Source of the DNA: Clavaria fumosa
Taxonomy: Eukaryota > Basidiomycota > Agaricomycetes > Agaricales > Clavariaceae
DNA: 64,000 nt
NCBI GenBank assembly: GCA_951802425.1
Contig: OX637796.1
Span: forward strand, 1,178,001 to 1,242,000
Reading direction: 5' to 3'
Position 1 is the stretch's first letter, and each line of letters starts with the position of its first letter. The position numbers and the translations under genes were made by a program. Of this stretch, positions 1 through 9,962 are shown in pieces. Below the pieces are notes generated by a model. That model was not told the DNA's origin. It searched no databases and was given only the letters and a program-made list of their open reading frames with translations.

Positions 1-287
1 AATACATTGTAAGTAGATCACAAAAGTCAGACTTGCCAGGATGTTATCGTTGCGCAGTCCCAATGAGCTCGTGACCGGAGTGGCAGCCGATAGTATCGTA
101 TGCCAACTCTGAAGTGGTTAGAAAACAGAAAGAGGTGACTGAGGGCCTGTGCGCGGCTCACCTGTCGAGGTCTGTGATGAATGACATTAAAGAGGCGGAT
201 GCACAGGAAGACTCGGTGCAACGGGCGCGGTATCGTCCGCACTGTCCTGTGGGTGGTCTGAGTGGCGCCGAGGGTCTGACATTATCT

Positions 288-315
288 GCCCGGATTAGTG
301 TTGCCACGGTTCGGC
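288..315. repeat. left target-site duplication and terminal inverted repeat of the hAT element
   Basis: Positions 288-295 are GCCCGGAT, the target duplication. Positions 296-315 are the left terminal inverted repeat. Partner at 2673-2700. Confidence 0.85.
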
Positions 316-476
316 TCGGCTCGGCTATGGTGCGGCTCACGTGGCACGCCGTGCTTTCGGCTTCAAGAGCCGAGCCACACCATGATTACAGCATCAGCTG
401 TGGCTCAAAGTGGCTCAGGGGTGGCTCACACCATGGTTTCCAGGCACAACTAGGATATATTTGGTAACTATGCTAA

Positions 477-662
477 CTACGCTGCGAGTACATTGCGGAC
501 ATATGAATTGATGTCCTCTGGGACTTGTTCTTGGGCAGCTGTGGTGGCCTCTAGCTCTAGCAACTCCTGTTCCCAGTCCAAGCCCTCAGTAAATGATAGT
601 TCGCAATCTTTCCGAAGAGAGTACTTAAGAATCTGAAGAGCCTCCATGAAATCAGGTGAGAT
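477..662 (-). pseudogene. hAT transposase, C-terminal remnant
   Basis: The minus strand reads about 60 codons from 662 to a stop at 477-479, with the motif RISPDFMEALQILKYSLRKD followed by a Phe-Thr-Glu segment and an acidic Glu/Leu-rich tail. This matches the end of the hAT dimerisation region in fungal hAT transposases, where a block of the type S..LMEALQ.LK.S......L.FT follows the conserved SxERxFS box (family knowledge from memory). That SxERxFS box, the DDE residues and the BED finger are all missing. Upstream, at about 662-680, the reading passes abruptly into the unrelated cargo ORF. It lies just inside the left end, oriented so that transcription would run toward that end. Confidence 0.65.
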
Positions 663-679
663 TCGGTTTCGTCAGGCAG

Positions 680-1863
680 TCATTGTCTCTTTCGCTGATG
701 AAAATACCCGCAGAAAAGGCAAGTCAGCGCCGCGAAGTCAACGGAATTTTGGACAGGACCATAGAGGTCCATCACCCTGTTGTCATACAGGAAGTTGTAA
801 ATAGTGTACAGTTCGGTCGGCGCATGGTCCATCGCCAAGGGAAGGCATCGGACGTAAGCGAGATCGGCCGAGACCACCGTGCCAGCGGTGAGGTGCTGCA
901 CCGACCAATATGCAGGACCCCACACCTGAGCACCACTGTAGGTGCGAGTGTAATACGCCATTCGAAGAGAGAAATAGTAGTCGGAGAATAGATGACCGTG
1001 ACATCCGTGAAATTGGCGCTGCCAATCGTGATGGAGCTTGTGGATAAAGTCTCGAACGGGCCGCCGGAGATGTAATGCATCCAAAGAATGCTAGTGCCGT
1101 TGTTGGTGATCCGAAGGGGGTTCTCACCGAAAATGCTGATCTTGGTCTCTGCGCCCCCAGCCGCATTGATGTGCATGCGATATGTCACGATACCGACGGG
1201 ATTCACGAGCGGCAAGACGACTTGGGGGGTAACTGCAGAGTTGGCAGTTGACAAGGAAGCCGTCGCAGCTCGCAAGTAGTCAGTAGTGTATGTCATGGGG
1301 ATGGCGTTGGCGGGTTGCGTCACCACAGTCCAGATGTCGGACAGGAGAGACCATTTGGACGTCAACGCAATGTCCCACGGAGTCTGCAAGGTAGGCGCAA
1401 AGGTGGACGGAATGATGAGAATGCCAGAGAGAGCGGCGTTCAGGGTAGACCCAGCATTCAGGATCTGCCAGAGGAAGATAGGATTGACATTGGCCGATAC
1501 GGATTTCACCCATGTGGCGATAAAGAGGCCGTCCTCGAAGATGACGAGACTGTCGGGGACGCCGCATGTGCCGGGGGCGGGCTCGGTGAGCAGCACCATG
1601 CGCTTGAGCGCAAGGTGCGGGTGTGCCGTCGTGCGGGGGCGCGCGGCCGCGGGGCCCTGGGGGTGGTACGTCCGCCACACACTCCCGTCTGGCGTGGCGT
1701 ATGTCTGCCCATGGATGGGGTTGAAAAAGGTGTCACGCATCGGCTCGATGCGGAATGTGGGGCCCAAGCTGGTCAGCACGGTTAGCGGGGTGCAAGTGAC
1801 TAGTGCAGCGTGCGATAAAGAGGCCGTCCTCGAAGATGACGAGACTGTCGGGGAAGGTGTCAC
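680..1863 (-). pseudogene. unrecognised cargo ORF inside the hAT element (frameshifted)
   Basis: A minus-strand reading of about 300 residues starts at 1863 and stays open to about 960. The sense then moves to the next frame (from about 965 to 680), where YYTRTYSGAQVWGPAYWSVQ and LAYVRCLPLAMDHAP look coding. The composition is protein-like, with regular hydrophobic strands (LTVLTSLGPTFRIEPMRDTF; SLVIFEDGLFIATWVKSVSA) and no transmembrane helix or signal peptide. I recognise no family, and it is not a transposase. The first residues derive from the tandem repeat at 1523-2052, so the true N-terminus is probably lost. The change of frame near 960 could be a decayed frame, a very short intron or a sequencing error. 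A captured host or viral-type gene fragment is possible, but nothing here decides between them. Confidence 0.45.
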
Positions 1864-2052
1864 GCATCGGCTCGATGCGGAATGTGGGGCCCAAGCTGGT
1901 CAGCACGGTTAGCGGGGCGCAAGTGACTAGTGCGGCGTGCGATAAAGAGGCCGTCCTCGAAGATGACGAGACTGTCAGGGACACCGCACGTGCCGGGGGC
2001 GGGCTCGGTGAGCAGCACCATGCGCTTGAGCGCGAGGTGCGGGTGTGCCGTG
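1523..2052. repeat. chimeric tandem repeat, 127-bp period, inside the hAT cargo
   Basis: Block B (1729 to about 1810, starting GGTGTCACGCATCGGCTCG) recurs at 1856 to about 1936: period 127 bp. Block A, starting GATAAAGAGGCCGTCCTCG, occurs at about 1521, 1814 and 1941. The first A copy sits within the long cargo reading. The third runs on through the same downstream sequence as the first, to about 2052. The order is therefore A-B-A'-B'-A''. Copies differ by only a few bases, so the amplification is recent or homogenised. Confidence 0.8.
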
Positions 2053-2672
2053 CGTGGTTTCCCAGTCAGCATCAGTCAGGAACACTGTTTGCATCTGTCA
2101 GATGTAGGAGCACCTCAAAAAAAAGGTGACACACAGAGGTAGCCATCTAAGAAACACAGACTCGTGCGGTCATTCGTAGTCCCACCGATAGCCGTCAGCC
2201 AGTCCTGGTCATTCTTCCACACGAGACACAAGTCGGTGCCATAGCAAAGGCATCATCTTCCACAGAACCGCAAAACATGGTGCATAATAGTAGAAAGGAA
2301 AGAAGAAGACATATGTGAGGAGGAAAGCCCCAAGCACATGGAACTCTCCATCCACACAAAGTAATATAAAGTGACATCATGACTCTGACCGCTAGCGTAC
2401 CGCCTGCAATCAGCGAAGTCGACCTTCCAACACATGCCGCCGTACCGGTCAGCAGGGTGTCGGGGATGGGGCATGATTAACCCATGCCGCTGTGCAACTC
2501 AACGTGGTCCCGTGACCACCTGCCTGTTTGGGATATGGTGCATTGGCTGGCTCGGCTAGACACGGCTATCTCCGGTTTGACATCAGTCATCACACCGACA
2601 GGAACCACTCACCTATAGAGTAGCTCGGCTCAGCTCACAACCGGCTCAGCTCATCGGCTAAGCGGCTAAATC

Positions 2673-2700
2673 GCCGAGCCGTGGCAACACTAGCCCGGAT
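2673..2700. repeat. right terminal inverted repeat and target-site duplication of the hAT element
   Basis: Positions 2673-2692 are the reverse complement of the left terminal repeat with one mismatch. Positions 2693-2700 repeat GCCCGGAT exactly. Confidence 0.85.
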
Positions 2701-3810
2701 CGACATATTGATCTAAACACTGGTGTCCATAACTGGTGCCAGTGAGTGAAAGGCGTTGCTGACCAATTATCAGCAAAACTGTAAGGCGACAGTAAATTGA
2801 ACGCCAACAATTTAGTATGGCGACTGTAATGTGCTAGGCTCAAGGGTCTGCATTTTTCCTGTAGAGCCCACTGTTACGAAGGTGGTCAGTTACGAAGGTG
2901 GTTAGCATCGCCACGAGCGCAACAGCTATGGGGTGAGAACGCTGATGGTAACTGCAGTCTGGCGCTGATCGTGCCTTGCATAGAATCCACACCTATCCGG
3001 AGCCTTTCCCGCTACTGGAAAGCCCCTTGAACAACCAAACCCTCAAACCTTCCCAGCCTTGATGACACATCTACGTACCAGGGGATATTTGTTTGGGTGT
3101 GAGCTCTGTAGACTCACATGCTGCCTAACCCACATCCCACCGCGTCTTTGCAAATGCTGATTCAAAGAAGAAAAAATAAGAATCCACATGACCTAACGCA
3201 AAAGGGGCTACGGCTACCAGTCGACTACCGGCACCACGCTGTCGAGTGCTTGCTAGTCGCGATCGTCAAGCTCAACGCGCTAAACGCCATCTGGTCGTTG
3301 GCGCACTCTACAATTATTCGGGGCCGTTAAAATATAAGAAGGGGTCATCAAATATGACGAGAAACCAATGTCCTCCACACCCGTACCAATCCCCCAAGAT
3401 GCGATTCGACTCTTGCTCGGCGCGCAACTGCGCCGGCGGTTCACTGCATGTGCGTCTCCCATCTGTTGCTCTGATCCGTTCCGGCTTTCTTATTCGTGAA
3501 ATGAAGTCGCTGCTGCATCGGTTGTCATATACGATCACCGTGAGTTCATGTCCTACCCCTCGACCTATGTCCATGGTCGCGCTGACATAGCCACTCGACA
3601 GTCGTCACTATTGATCAGGAGGTACGCACTCATTCTCCTCATTCTCCTCAACCAGTCGTGGTATCTTAAAATTCGATCATCGCAGAAAAAATATATATGG
3701 GCACGCACATGAAACTGCAGTCACTGTTTTACAAGCTGATCCGTTCCGTAGGACAAACCGTGGACCCTCCTTTCATACCTATACGTAACCGTATGTGATG
3801 AGCACTGGCT
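2701..3810. other. intergenic, no gene recognised
   Basis: About 1.1 kb between the hAT element and the first DUF6533 gene. Only short ORFs on both strands, none with recognisable domain content. The duplicated 13-mer TTACGAAGGTGGT at about 2874-2900 is the only local repeat seen. Confidence 0.5.
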
Positions 3811-5130
3811 ATGATGGCATTGCTGATTGGATGTACCACCCAGAGTCGGTATTCCGGGGATCTGCTTGTCATGTATGTCCTTCCTCCCTCGCGACCATCC
3901 TATGATGAGAACTGGAACTTTGCCGTCAAGTTTTTCCGTGTTTGGTATGCCATCCCCACAATTCTCATTCAGCTTAGCCAACGTCGCACTCTAGAGGCTA
4001 CGCGGCATGATTTTTCTAAGCATGTATGTCGCCTCAACACTCCCTTCGAATACTTGACTAAGAGTTCGTTTGCAGCTGTACGAAAATTTTTGAATAAGAT
4101 ATCTTTCCACTTGCTGAATCATCCCGCAGCTGTAGGTTCTTAGTCAGCGCATCCTCCTTGTTTTTGACCACGTTGCAATAGGCATCAATGAGCTCAATTA
4201 TTCGACGTGGTCTTGGTGGGGACTTGGTCTAATATCGCAATGTGTGTCGGCACACGTTCACCCAAAGGCTGAACTAAATTACTTCGCAGTTATCTTACAA
4301 CTTCGAGTTTGGGCACTTTTCCATCGCTCCAAAAAGATCATCGCCACTTGCTTGGCACTTTGGGTGGTGCAAATTGTCTTATCCATTAGGAACCAATTTC
4401 ACGTAACAAATTCTGCCATTCGTATGTCCCTTCCTCTTCAGCGATGACCCCAACACACTGATTACTTTCGAAAGCTCTGCCTTTCCGCCTCAGCTCAGAC
4501 TCCCACTATTGCTGGTTCAAAAATCTAACGAGCAACTTGAGTTGGTGGATGTTACCTTGGGTCGCATTCGACACATTTCTCTTTGGCTTGGCCATCTTTG
4601 TGTTTTCCAGAAACATACGTAATTTGATTCGGGACAAGCAGTGGAATCAGCGCTTGCTTTTAGTGCTGATTTTCAGAGACAGTCTTATCTATTTTGCTCT
4701 GTGCGTGTCTTACACATCTGTTAACTACAAATTTTTTCCCTGACCACACCTGAACAGCTCCATAGCCATGTACATGGCGTGCCTCATAGTCGGTCTAATA
4801 AATCCGGTGAGTTAATTATCTCTTATTCGTTGACTCTCGCCATTTTCCCAGCCAATGTTATTTCAAAGTATATTCTGCGCTGAACGAGCTCTCGCACAGG
4901 TCGAGACTGGCGTGCCTCTCGAGATCATGCTTGGGGGTCATGTCGTCATCGCCACCCGGTTAACACTTGGTCTGCGCCGGCTTTTCTACTCGAACATGCC
5001 AGGTTTTACTACGGAATGGGGTGACCCTGAGCAAGAAGGACAAAACGCCAGGCCAAAACAAGAGCTTGTATTCAAAAGGAGTACAACTAATACCATGGCG
5101 GAATCGACTACGGCGATTTCAGAGGCGTGA
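3811..5130 (+). CDS. DUF6533-type multi-pass membrane protein (copy A)
   Basis: A spliced gene of the DUF6533 family, a large group of fungal integral membrane proteins of unknown function that is expanded in mushrooms. Diagnostic pieces in order: a segment near 4160-4230 reading RILLVFDHVAIGINELNYS and then WSWWGLGLISQ; the family block LQLRVWALFHRSKKI (about 4290-4340) followed by a helix; FSRNIRNLIRDKQW leading into FRDSLIYFALCVSY (about 4600-4710); and LEIMLGGHVVIATRLTLGLR (about 4918-4980), the family's last conserved block, then a polar tail to a stop at 5130. At least four introns are needed to join them. The exact start is uncertain: 3811 is the best ATG because the following residues match copy B. 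Its paralogue lies tail to tail on the other strand. The early exons are ambiguous, so it could be decayed at the 5' end. Confidence 0.65.
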
Positions 5131-5574
5131 GTGGTAACCACAGCGCTACTAGTGTGCCAACTCGGGGCTAAAGCATGACATGATGAGATTTTGCACACCG
5201 ATTCGTTTTTGAACACGTAAATGGAGGATACGTTTTAGCAATGCCCTTGTTATCTGGATATGATCAAATACCAAATACGAATTGCAATCGGGTATGCTAG
5301 TCGTCCTCCCACGATGAGCAGCGGTTCCGCCCGCGTGCGAGTCATGGCACAATGCTACTGTGATCGGCCGTCAATTGCCAGGCACCAACCAGGCACTAAA
5401 CATAGGCGCACGCATCGTACCTTGGTGCGAGCACCATACGAATCTCTGGTAGACAGAGAGAAGCGCTACTAGTGTCACAAATCCGTACAGTATTGGAGTA
5501 CTCGAACATTAATTGTAACCCGTATCAGCCCTCAGTCAACTGAGGAGGGGTCAACGAACATTTTGAGTCCGTGT

Positions 5575-6939
5575 TCAAGCAGTCTCTCCAACCGCATGCA
5601 CGCTTCCGCGTGTGTCTAAATCCACCGTGTCGGCGGGGCCCACCACGTGCCGCACATTCCCGGCGAAGGCGATGGGCCTGCGCGGCGGCTTGTCCGAGCT
5701 GATTTGGCCCCATTCCGTCGTTATCTCTGACTCATGCCTGTAAAACGTCTGGCGGAGGTTGAGCGTCAACCGTGTGCTGATGACGACGTGCCCCGCGAGC
5801 GTGATCTCGAGCGGTACGCCGTATTCGACCTGTGCGGGGGTGGTTTGTTCAGCCGGAGCATCGACAAAAATCGAGAAAGAACCGAGCTCTGAACGGCACG
5901 GGCGCGAGAGAGGCGCTAAACGTAGAATAAGGCAAGACCACATACCGGGACCACCAGACCAACCACGAGGATCGCCGTGTACATGGACATGGCACTGCAT
6001 CGCGCAAGACGGGCTCAGAAAGGTAGACAGACAATGCCAACTGGCGACGCACAGGAAAAAGTAGACGAGACTGTCTCTGAAAATTACCGTGACGACAGCA
6101 CGCTGAGTCCATTGCTTGGTCGCTATCAAATTCCGTATATGTCTGGAACATTCCAGGGCGGCTAGTGTGAAGAGAAACATCTCGAACGACATGAATGGTA
6201 TCATCCACAAGGTGGTAATAGATGTGATGTTTGAGAACAGGCAGAAATGGGTGGATGAGTTGAGGGGAACAGGCACAGCTGTTGAACGGGGCATTGGCGG
6301 GTTGGCCGCATCATGGAAGAGGAGTGGGCATACGGATAGCAGTAGACGTGAGATGGGACTGGCTGTAAGTTGTCAAGCCAATCTCGATCGCCCAAAACGT
6401 CAGGCAAAGGGCCAAAATTTTCCTGGAACGACGGTAAAGTGCCCAGATCCGACATTGCAAGATAACTGCCAAGAAAGTAAACAACAGGACTCCGTATAAA
6501 CGTTTTGTCGACGCACCTTGCGACATCAAACCGAAAATCCACCAGGCCCATGATGAGATATCGAGTTCAACAATGCCTATAGCGAGCCAGTCAGAAATGC
6601 ACGAGGAGCGCAGAAAATAACATACATCTGTTTAATGGTTAAGCAGCCATAGAATAGGAGATCAGTCTCAATTTGAACGCACGTCTGGAAAGATGTTCTT
6701 TATCAAGCATTCGACATGACGATTGAAACAACTTACATGTTGGGAAAGCCTGTTTTGCGTAGCCTCTGCGGGACGAGAGGTGCCGCATTAGCTGAAGTGA
6801 CATGGAAAAACGTAGAGACAAACATACCATACGTGACGAGACTTCACGGTGCATGCTTCAGTAATATGTTGTAGGGCAGTTGCAAAGGAAGGGCATACAT
6901 GACAAATGCATCGCCTACATATCGGGTCTGGACAGTCAT
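5575..6939 (-). CDS. DUF6533-type multi-pass membrane protein (copy B)
   Basis: Inverted paralogue of the gene at 3811-5130, in the same exon order on the minus strand. Visible pieces: MTVQTRYVGDAFVMYALPLQ (start at 6939); CVQIETDLLFYGCL; IGIVELDISSWAWWIFGLMS; LQCRIWALYRRSRKI (about 6440-6490); SRHIRNLIATKQWTQR followed by FRDSLVYFFLCV; and LEITLAGHVVISTRLTLNLR (about 5760-5815). The polar C-terminal tail ends at 5575. Hydrophobic stretches predict several transmembrane helices. The function of the family is unknown. The two copies agree block by block but differ at many residues, so the duplication is not very recent. The N-terminal exons are the least certain part. Confidence 0.68.
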
Positions 6940-7779
6940 GAAGGTCAGCACGCCGCAATAAGCAACACAGGTCGCGCTTTGGCACATACGATAACGTATA
7001 GATATGAAAGGAAGGTCCATGGCCTTCTCTGCATGACAGGGTCAGCTTGAGATGGGGAACGCGCTAAGAACTGCGTATACCCATATAAATTTTTTCTGCA
7101 CAAGAAACCGGGCGTCAACAGTAATACAACGCCAGGAGAATGACCGCGCACCTCTTGGGCCAGGGTTATGACTGGCAATAGACGAATCAGTGCAACGTAG
7201 TTGTCGGTCAAGAAACAAACGTGCGATGATCATATATTACAACCGATGCGCCCGCGACTGATTTTTATCCAATGAACTTGTTGACCGTTCTGGTGGCAAG
7301 ATGTGGGACGTACAACATGTAAACCGCCGATGCAATTGCCCTGCTAGCAACAAGTGAAGTACTTGAGGTGGGAGCGCCATGGTAGAAAGTTTACCCAGGA
7401 CGAGGGTGTGACAATGTTGCGGTCCTTTATTATGTACTGCCCATCTCATATCACTCCGAAGTCAAGCCACTACTGTGGTGTGGGAGTGAGGGCGATCTGA
7501 TCGGCTGTACAAAGTATCCTTTCTTGGAAAAGAAATCTCAACGGAGTCTCCTCGCATTGATGGTGAGTGGCGTTCAGTCCCCTTCTAGAAGAAGATCAGC
7601 AGCCGAGGAGTTCGTGATGGTCGTCGCTCGTAACAATAGACAACGCAAGTGCATGGAATTCAGCGATTGCGGATTCGATGAATGAACGTGAACATTGACA
7701 CATTGACTAATGCAGTCGAGGTCAGATCATGTGACCCTTAAAAATCCCCCACGTGCATCGCGCAATCATCGCTCCGAGG
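6940..7779. other. intergenic, no gene recognised
   Basis: About 0.8 kb between DUF6533 copy B and the duplicated dehydrogenase block. Short overlapping ORFs only; none reads like a conserved protein. Confidence 0.45.
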
Positions 7780-9772
7780 CAAAGTCAGAAGATCATCAAA
7801 TCTCGGCATCTGCCAGTTGTCATTTACTGAGACTCTGCCCCGCAGCACGGGCGACCCCGTTTAGCGCTTGTACTGATGACTGTGATGATATCCATCAGTA
7901 GAATTAAACAAATCAAGCAGGATCGTCGGCCAGGGTAGTGCAATGGTGGGATGTAGAAAAGATGCCCTGCCAGTGGCAGTGGGACTGGGGCGCGCTCACC
8001 CTGCTGATTTTCAGAGACGATCACTTTTATTTCTTCCAACGCCTGCTGAAGTGGCTCTAATGTATATGGAACACCGCAATGCCTCTCCCTCCTGTCATCG
8101 TCTTGCAGTTTATTTTACTTTATATTTTGGATGAAATATACAGGGTCGAGACCGTTGTACCGCCATCGTCGGCTAAAAAAAGCATTGTTACTTACAGATC
8201 GAAGCGACATTCAAATGATGTTACTGGTAAACATTAATTTAGCCCAATGCTCTCAAGAAAACCTTCTGTAGTCTTCCATAACTCAGCAGCAATCTCCGGA
8301 TCTTGTGCATTGTCCGATGGCTGCACCACTTTCCCGTAGCTTTTTTCAATATATCTGCCTTTGTATATTTCCGGATGCTCGCGGACAACAGGCGAGGCAG
8401 CAGCAAAGATGGAGTTATATGCACCCTTTTCCCAGGTCTGGAAGAAGAGCTGCATGATGATTTTGAGGATGAATAGGTATTTAGGCAGCCGGTGGGCGAA
8501 TGTGTTGACGACGCCTGGATTCGGGGAAAGCGTAATGATCGGGGTGCCTTCAGCGTCAAGGCGTCTCTGTAGCTCGTTTGTCCAGAGGATGTTTGCGAGT
8601 TTAGATAGATCTTGTGGGATAGAATGGTGTAAGTTGTCGGAATGTTCTTGATAAGTCGGACGGGAGCGTACAATACCGTGAAACATATGGGAGTCGGGCA
8701 GTGGGAAACTCACTGTTAAGATCTTCAAGGTTGGAGAAGCGGGTACCTGCGGGAAGGAAACGATGTGCATTTGAGGAGACCTGAGTGATCGGAGACGTTA
8801 GTCAGGATCCATAGATCCAAGTGGACAACTCGCATTAACAATGCGGACATCAGCATCGGGCTCTTGAGCTGTTTGTTTGAGCAGTGGAAGGAGATGTTGT
8901 GTGAACACGAATGGACTGATATGACTGAAAGACGAAGAAGGGTGTTGAGAGTCCCGAATGGCGATTGTGCAAGAAAGTCACCAACTTGACAACAATCATC
9001 CCATGTACACCTGTGGATTATCAAATAAGGATGTAATTTGTAGAATGAAAACGGACAGCGTACCGTCAGAAGTCTTAATATCTGGTGTAAGGAGGCTTAA
9101 ATTGAAGGCTTGCATCAGGAAACATTCATCGAGGTAGGTACTACACACAGTGCAGCATTATTGACTGCCACAGAAAAAATCAACAAACGGGCCAATAAAA
9201 TGCAGCAAAAATTCGATGGAGGCGCATACCAAGAATGTCGAGTCGCTGCTCCTTAGCCATAAACTCTTCGGCGGCCTGCTTCGCATTCCGAGGGTCACTG
9301 AGATCCAGCTTCAACCATAAGACTTGGCCGTTGCCTGGACCCAAACCCTCAGATTCAAGGTGAGCAATAGCCTCAGTTGCCTTTGGAACAACGCATTGGT
9401 CAAGGGGCACGAGGTCGGGTGTGGGAGACGTGATACCTTGGTCTCATTCCGTGCGGCCATGTAGACTTTAGCCCCGTGGCGGGCCAGATGTTTGATAGTA
9501 CCATAACCCACGCCCCTGCTGTGTGCAGTAGGCTAACAATCAGACAGAAGGGCGCTCGAGATGCGAGGAATAGTACTAACTTTCCCCCAGTGACAATGAT
9601 GACTTTACCCGTCAAGTCAGGGATATCCCTGGCGGGGTCAAACCTGGTGGAAAGAAATGAACCCATGGTTATTGTCAGATAGAAGTCTGATGTTGTCATT
9701 TATAGGGCCGTTCGTGCCGGTCATACGTGGCCATCATGATCGTTAATGCGGCCATCGGTGCTGCACGCGAAG
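7780..9772. repeat. tandem segmental duplication, unit 1 (SDR copy 1)
   Basis: A roughly 2.0-kb unit, from GGCAAAGTCAGAAGATCATC (about 7780) to GCTGCACGCGAAGATTAG (about 9770). It recurs in direct orientation at about 9963-11951, with about 190 bp of unique sequence between. The copies match over exons, introns and flanks, interrupted by small indels. For example, a 15-bp stretch near 8030 is missing from unit 2. Confidence 0.85.
8234..9666 (-). CDS. short-chain dehydrogenase/reductase, retinol-dehydrogenase-like (copy 1)
   Basis: NAD(P)H-dependent oxidoreductase of the classical SDR type common in fungi; substrate unknown. ATG at 9666 opens MGSFLSTRFDPARDIPDLTG. The coenzyme motif TGGNRGVG (TGxxxGxG) is formed by splicing exon 1 to exon 2. 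Then come a VYMAARNETK exon, LWLKLDLSDPRNAKQAAEEF, the VNNAAL (NNAG-type) motif, VVNHISPFVFTQHLLPLL, IVN joined to VSS (catalytic Ser region), and SRYYLSKLANILW carrying Tyr and Lys of the YxxxK active site (Tyr at 8673-8675). C-terminal exon PGVVNTFAHRLPKYL to SIGLN, stop at 8234. About nine exons. The intron before VSS would use a GC donor (G at 8833), where copy 2 has GT. No signal peptide. All catalytic motifs are present, so copy 1 could be active if the GC intron is spliced. Confidence 0.85.
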
Positions 9773-9962
9773 ATTAGAGTGCGTCTGGCAGCAATTCCGC
9801 GTGGCAACATTTGTGTGAAATCACAATCTGGCACTTACTTGATTGAGACAGAGTTTCGCAAGTTGAGATTTGAGCCAGCACATCTTGTCGTGGCTCGTAA
9901 CTCGCGCAGAGGGATGCAATTGCAAAGTGAGCTACACAGCGCCGCAATGCGCAGTGTTGTGC

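Larger units (their letters stand above)
296..2692. mobile_element. hAT-family DNA transposon, non-autonomous, with cargo ORF
   Basis: The left end (from 296) begins TAGTGTTGCCACGGTTCGGC. The right end, read inward from 2692, begins TAGTGTTGCCACGGCTCGGC: 19 of 20 positions match. Immediately outside both ends lies the same 8-mer, GCCCGGAT (288-295 and 2693-2700). An 8-bp duplication plus a TAGTG-type terminus is the hAT signature. Inside both ends, short words such as GGCTCGGCT, GAGCCGAGCC and GTGGCTCA recur, like subterminal transposase-binding repeats. Of a transposase only a C-terminal remnant is left (477-662, minus strand). Most of the interior is an unrelated ORF with local tandem repeats. 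A perfect TSD argues for a fairly recent insertion. Calling it hAT rests on ends, TSD and transposase tail together. Confidence 0.85.

Noticed and set aside
8640..8690. Apparent loss of the SDR catalytic Tyr (reading MFH-DLSK) in copy 1
   Set aside because: That used the wrong reading frame before the intron. With the VSS exon frame the splice gives SRYYLSK, which keeps the Tyr.
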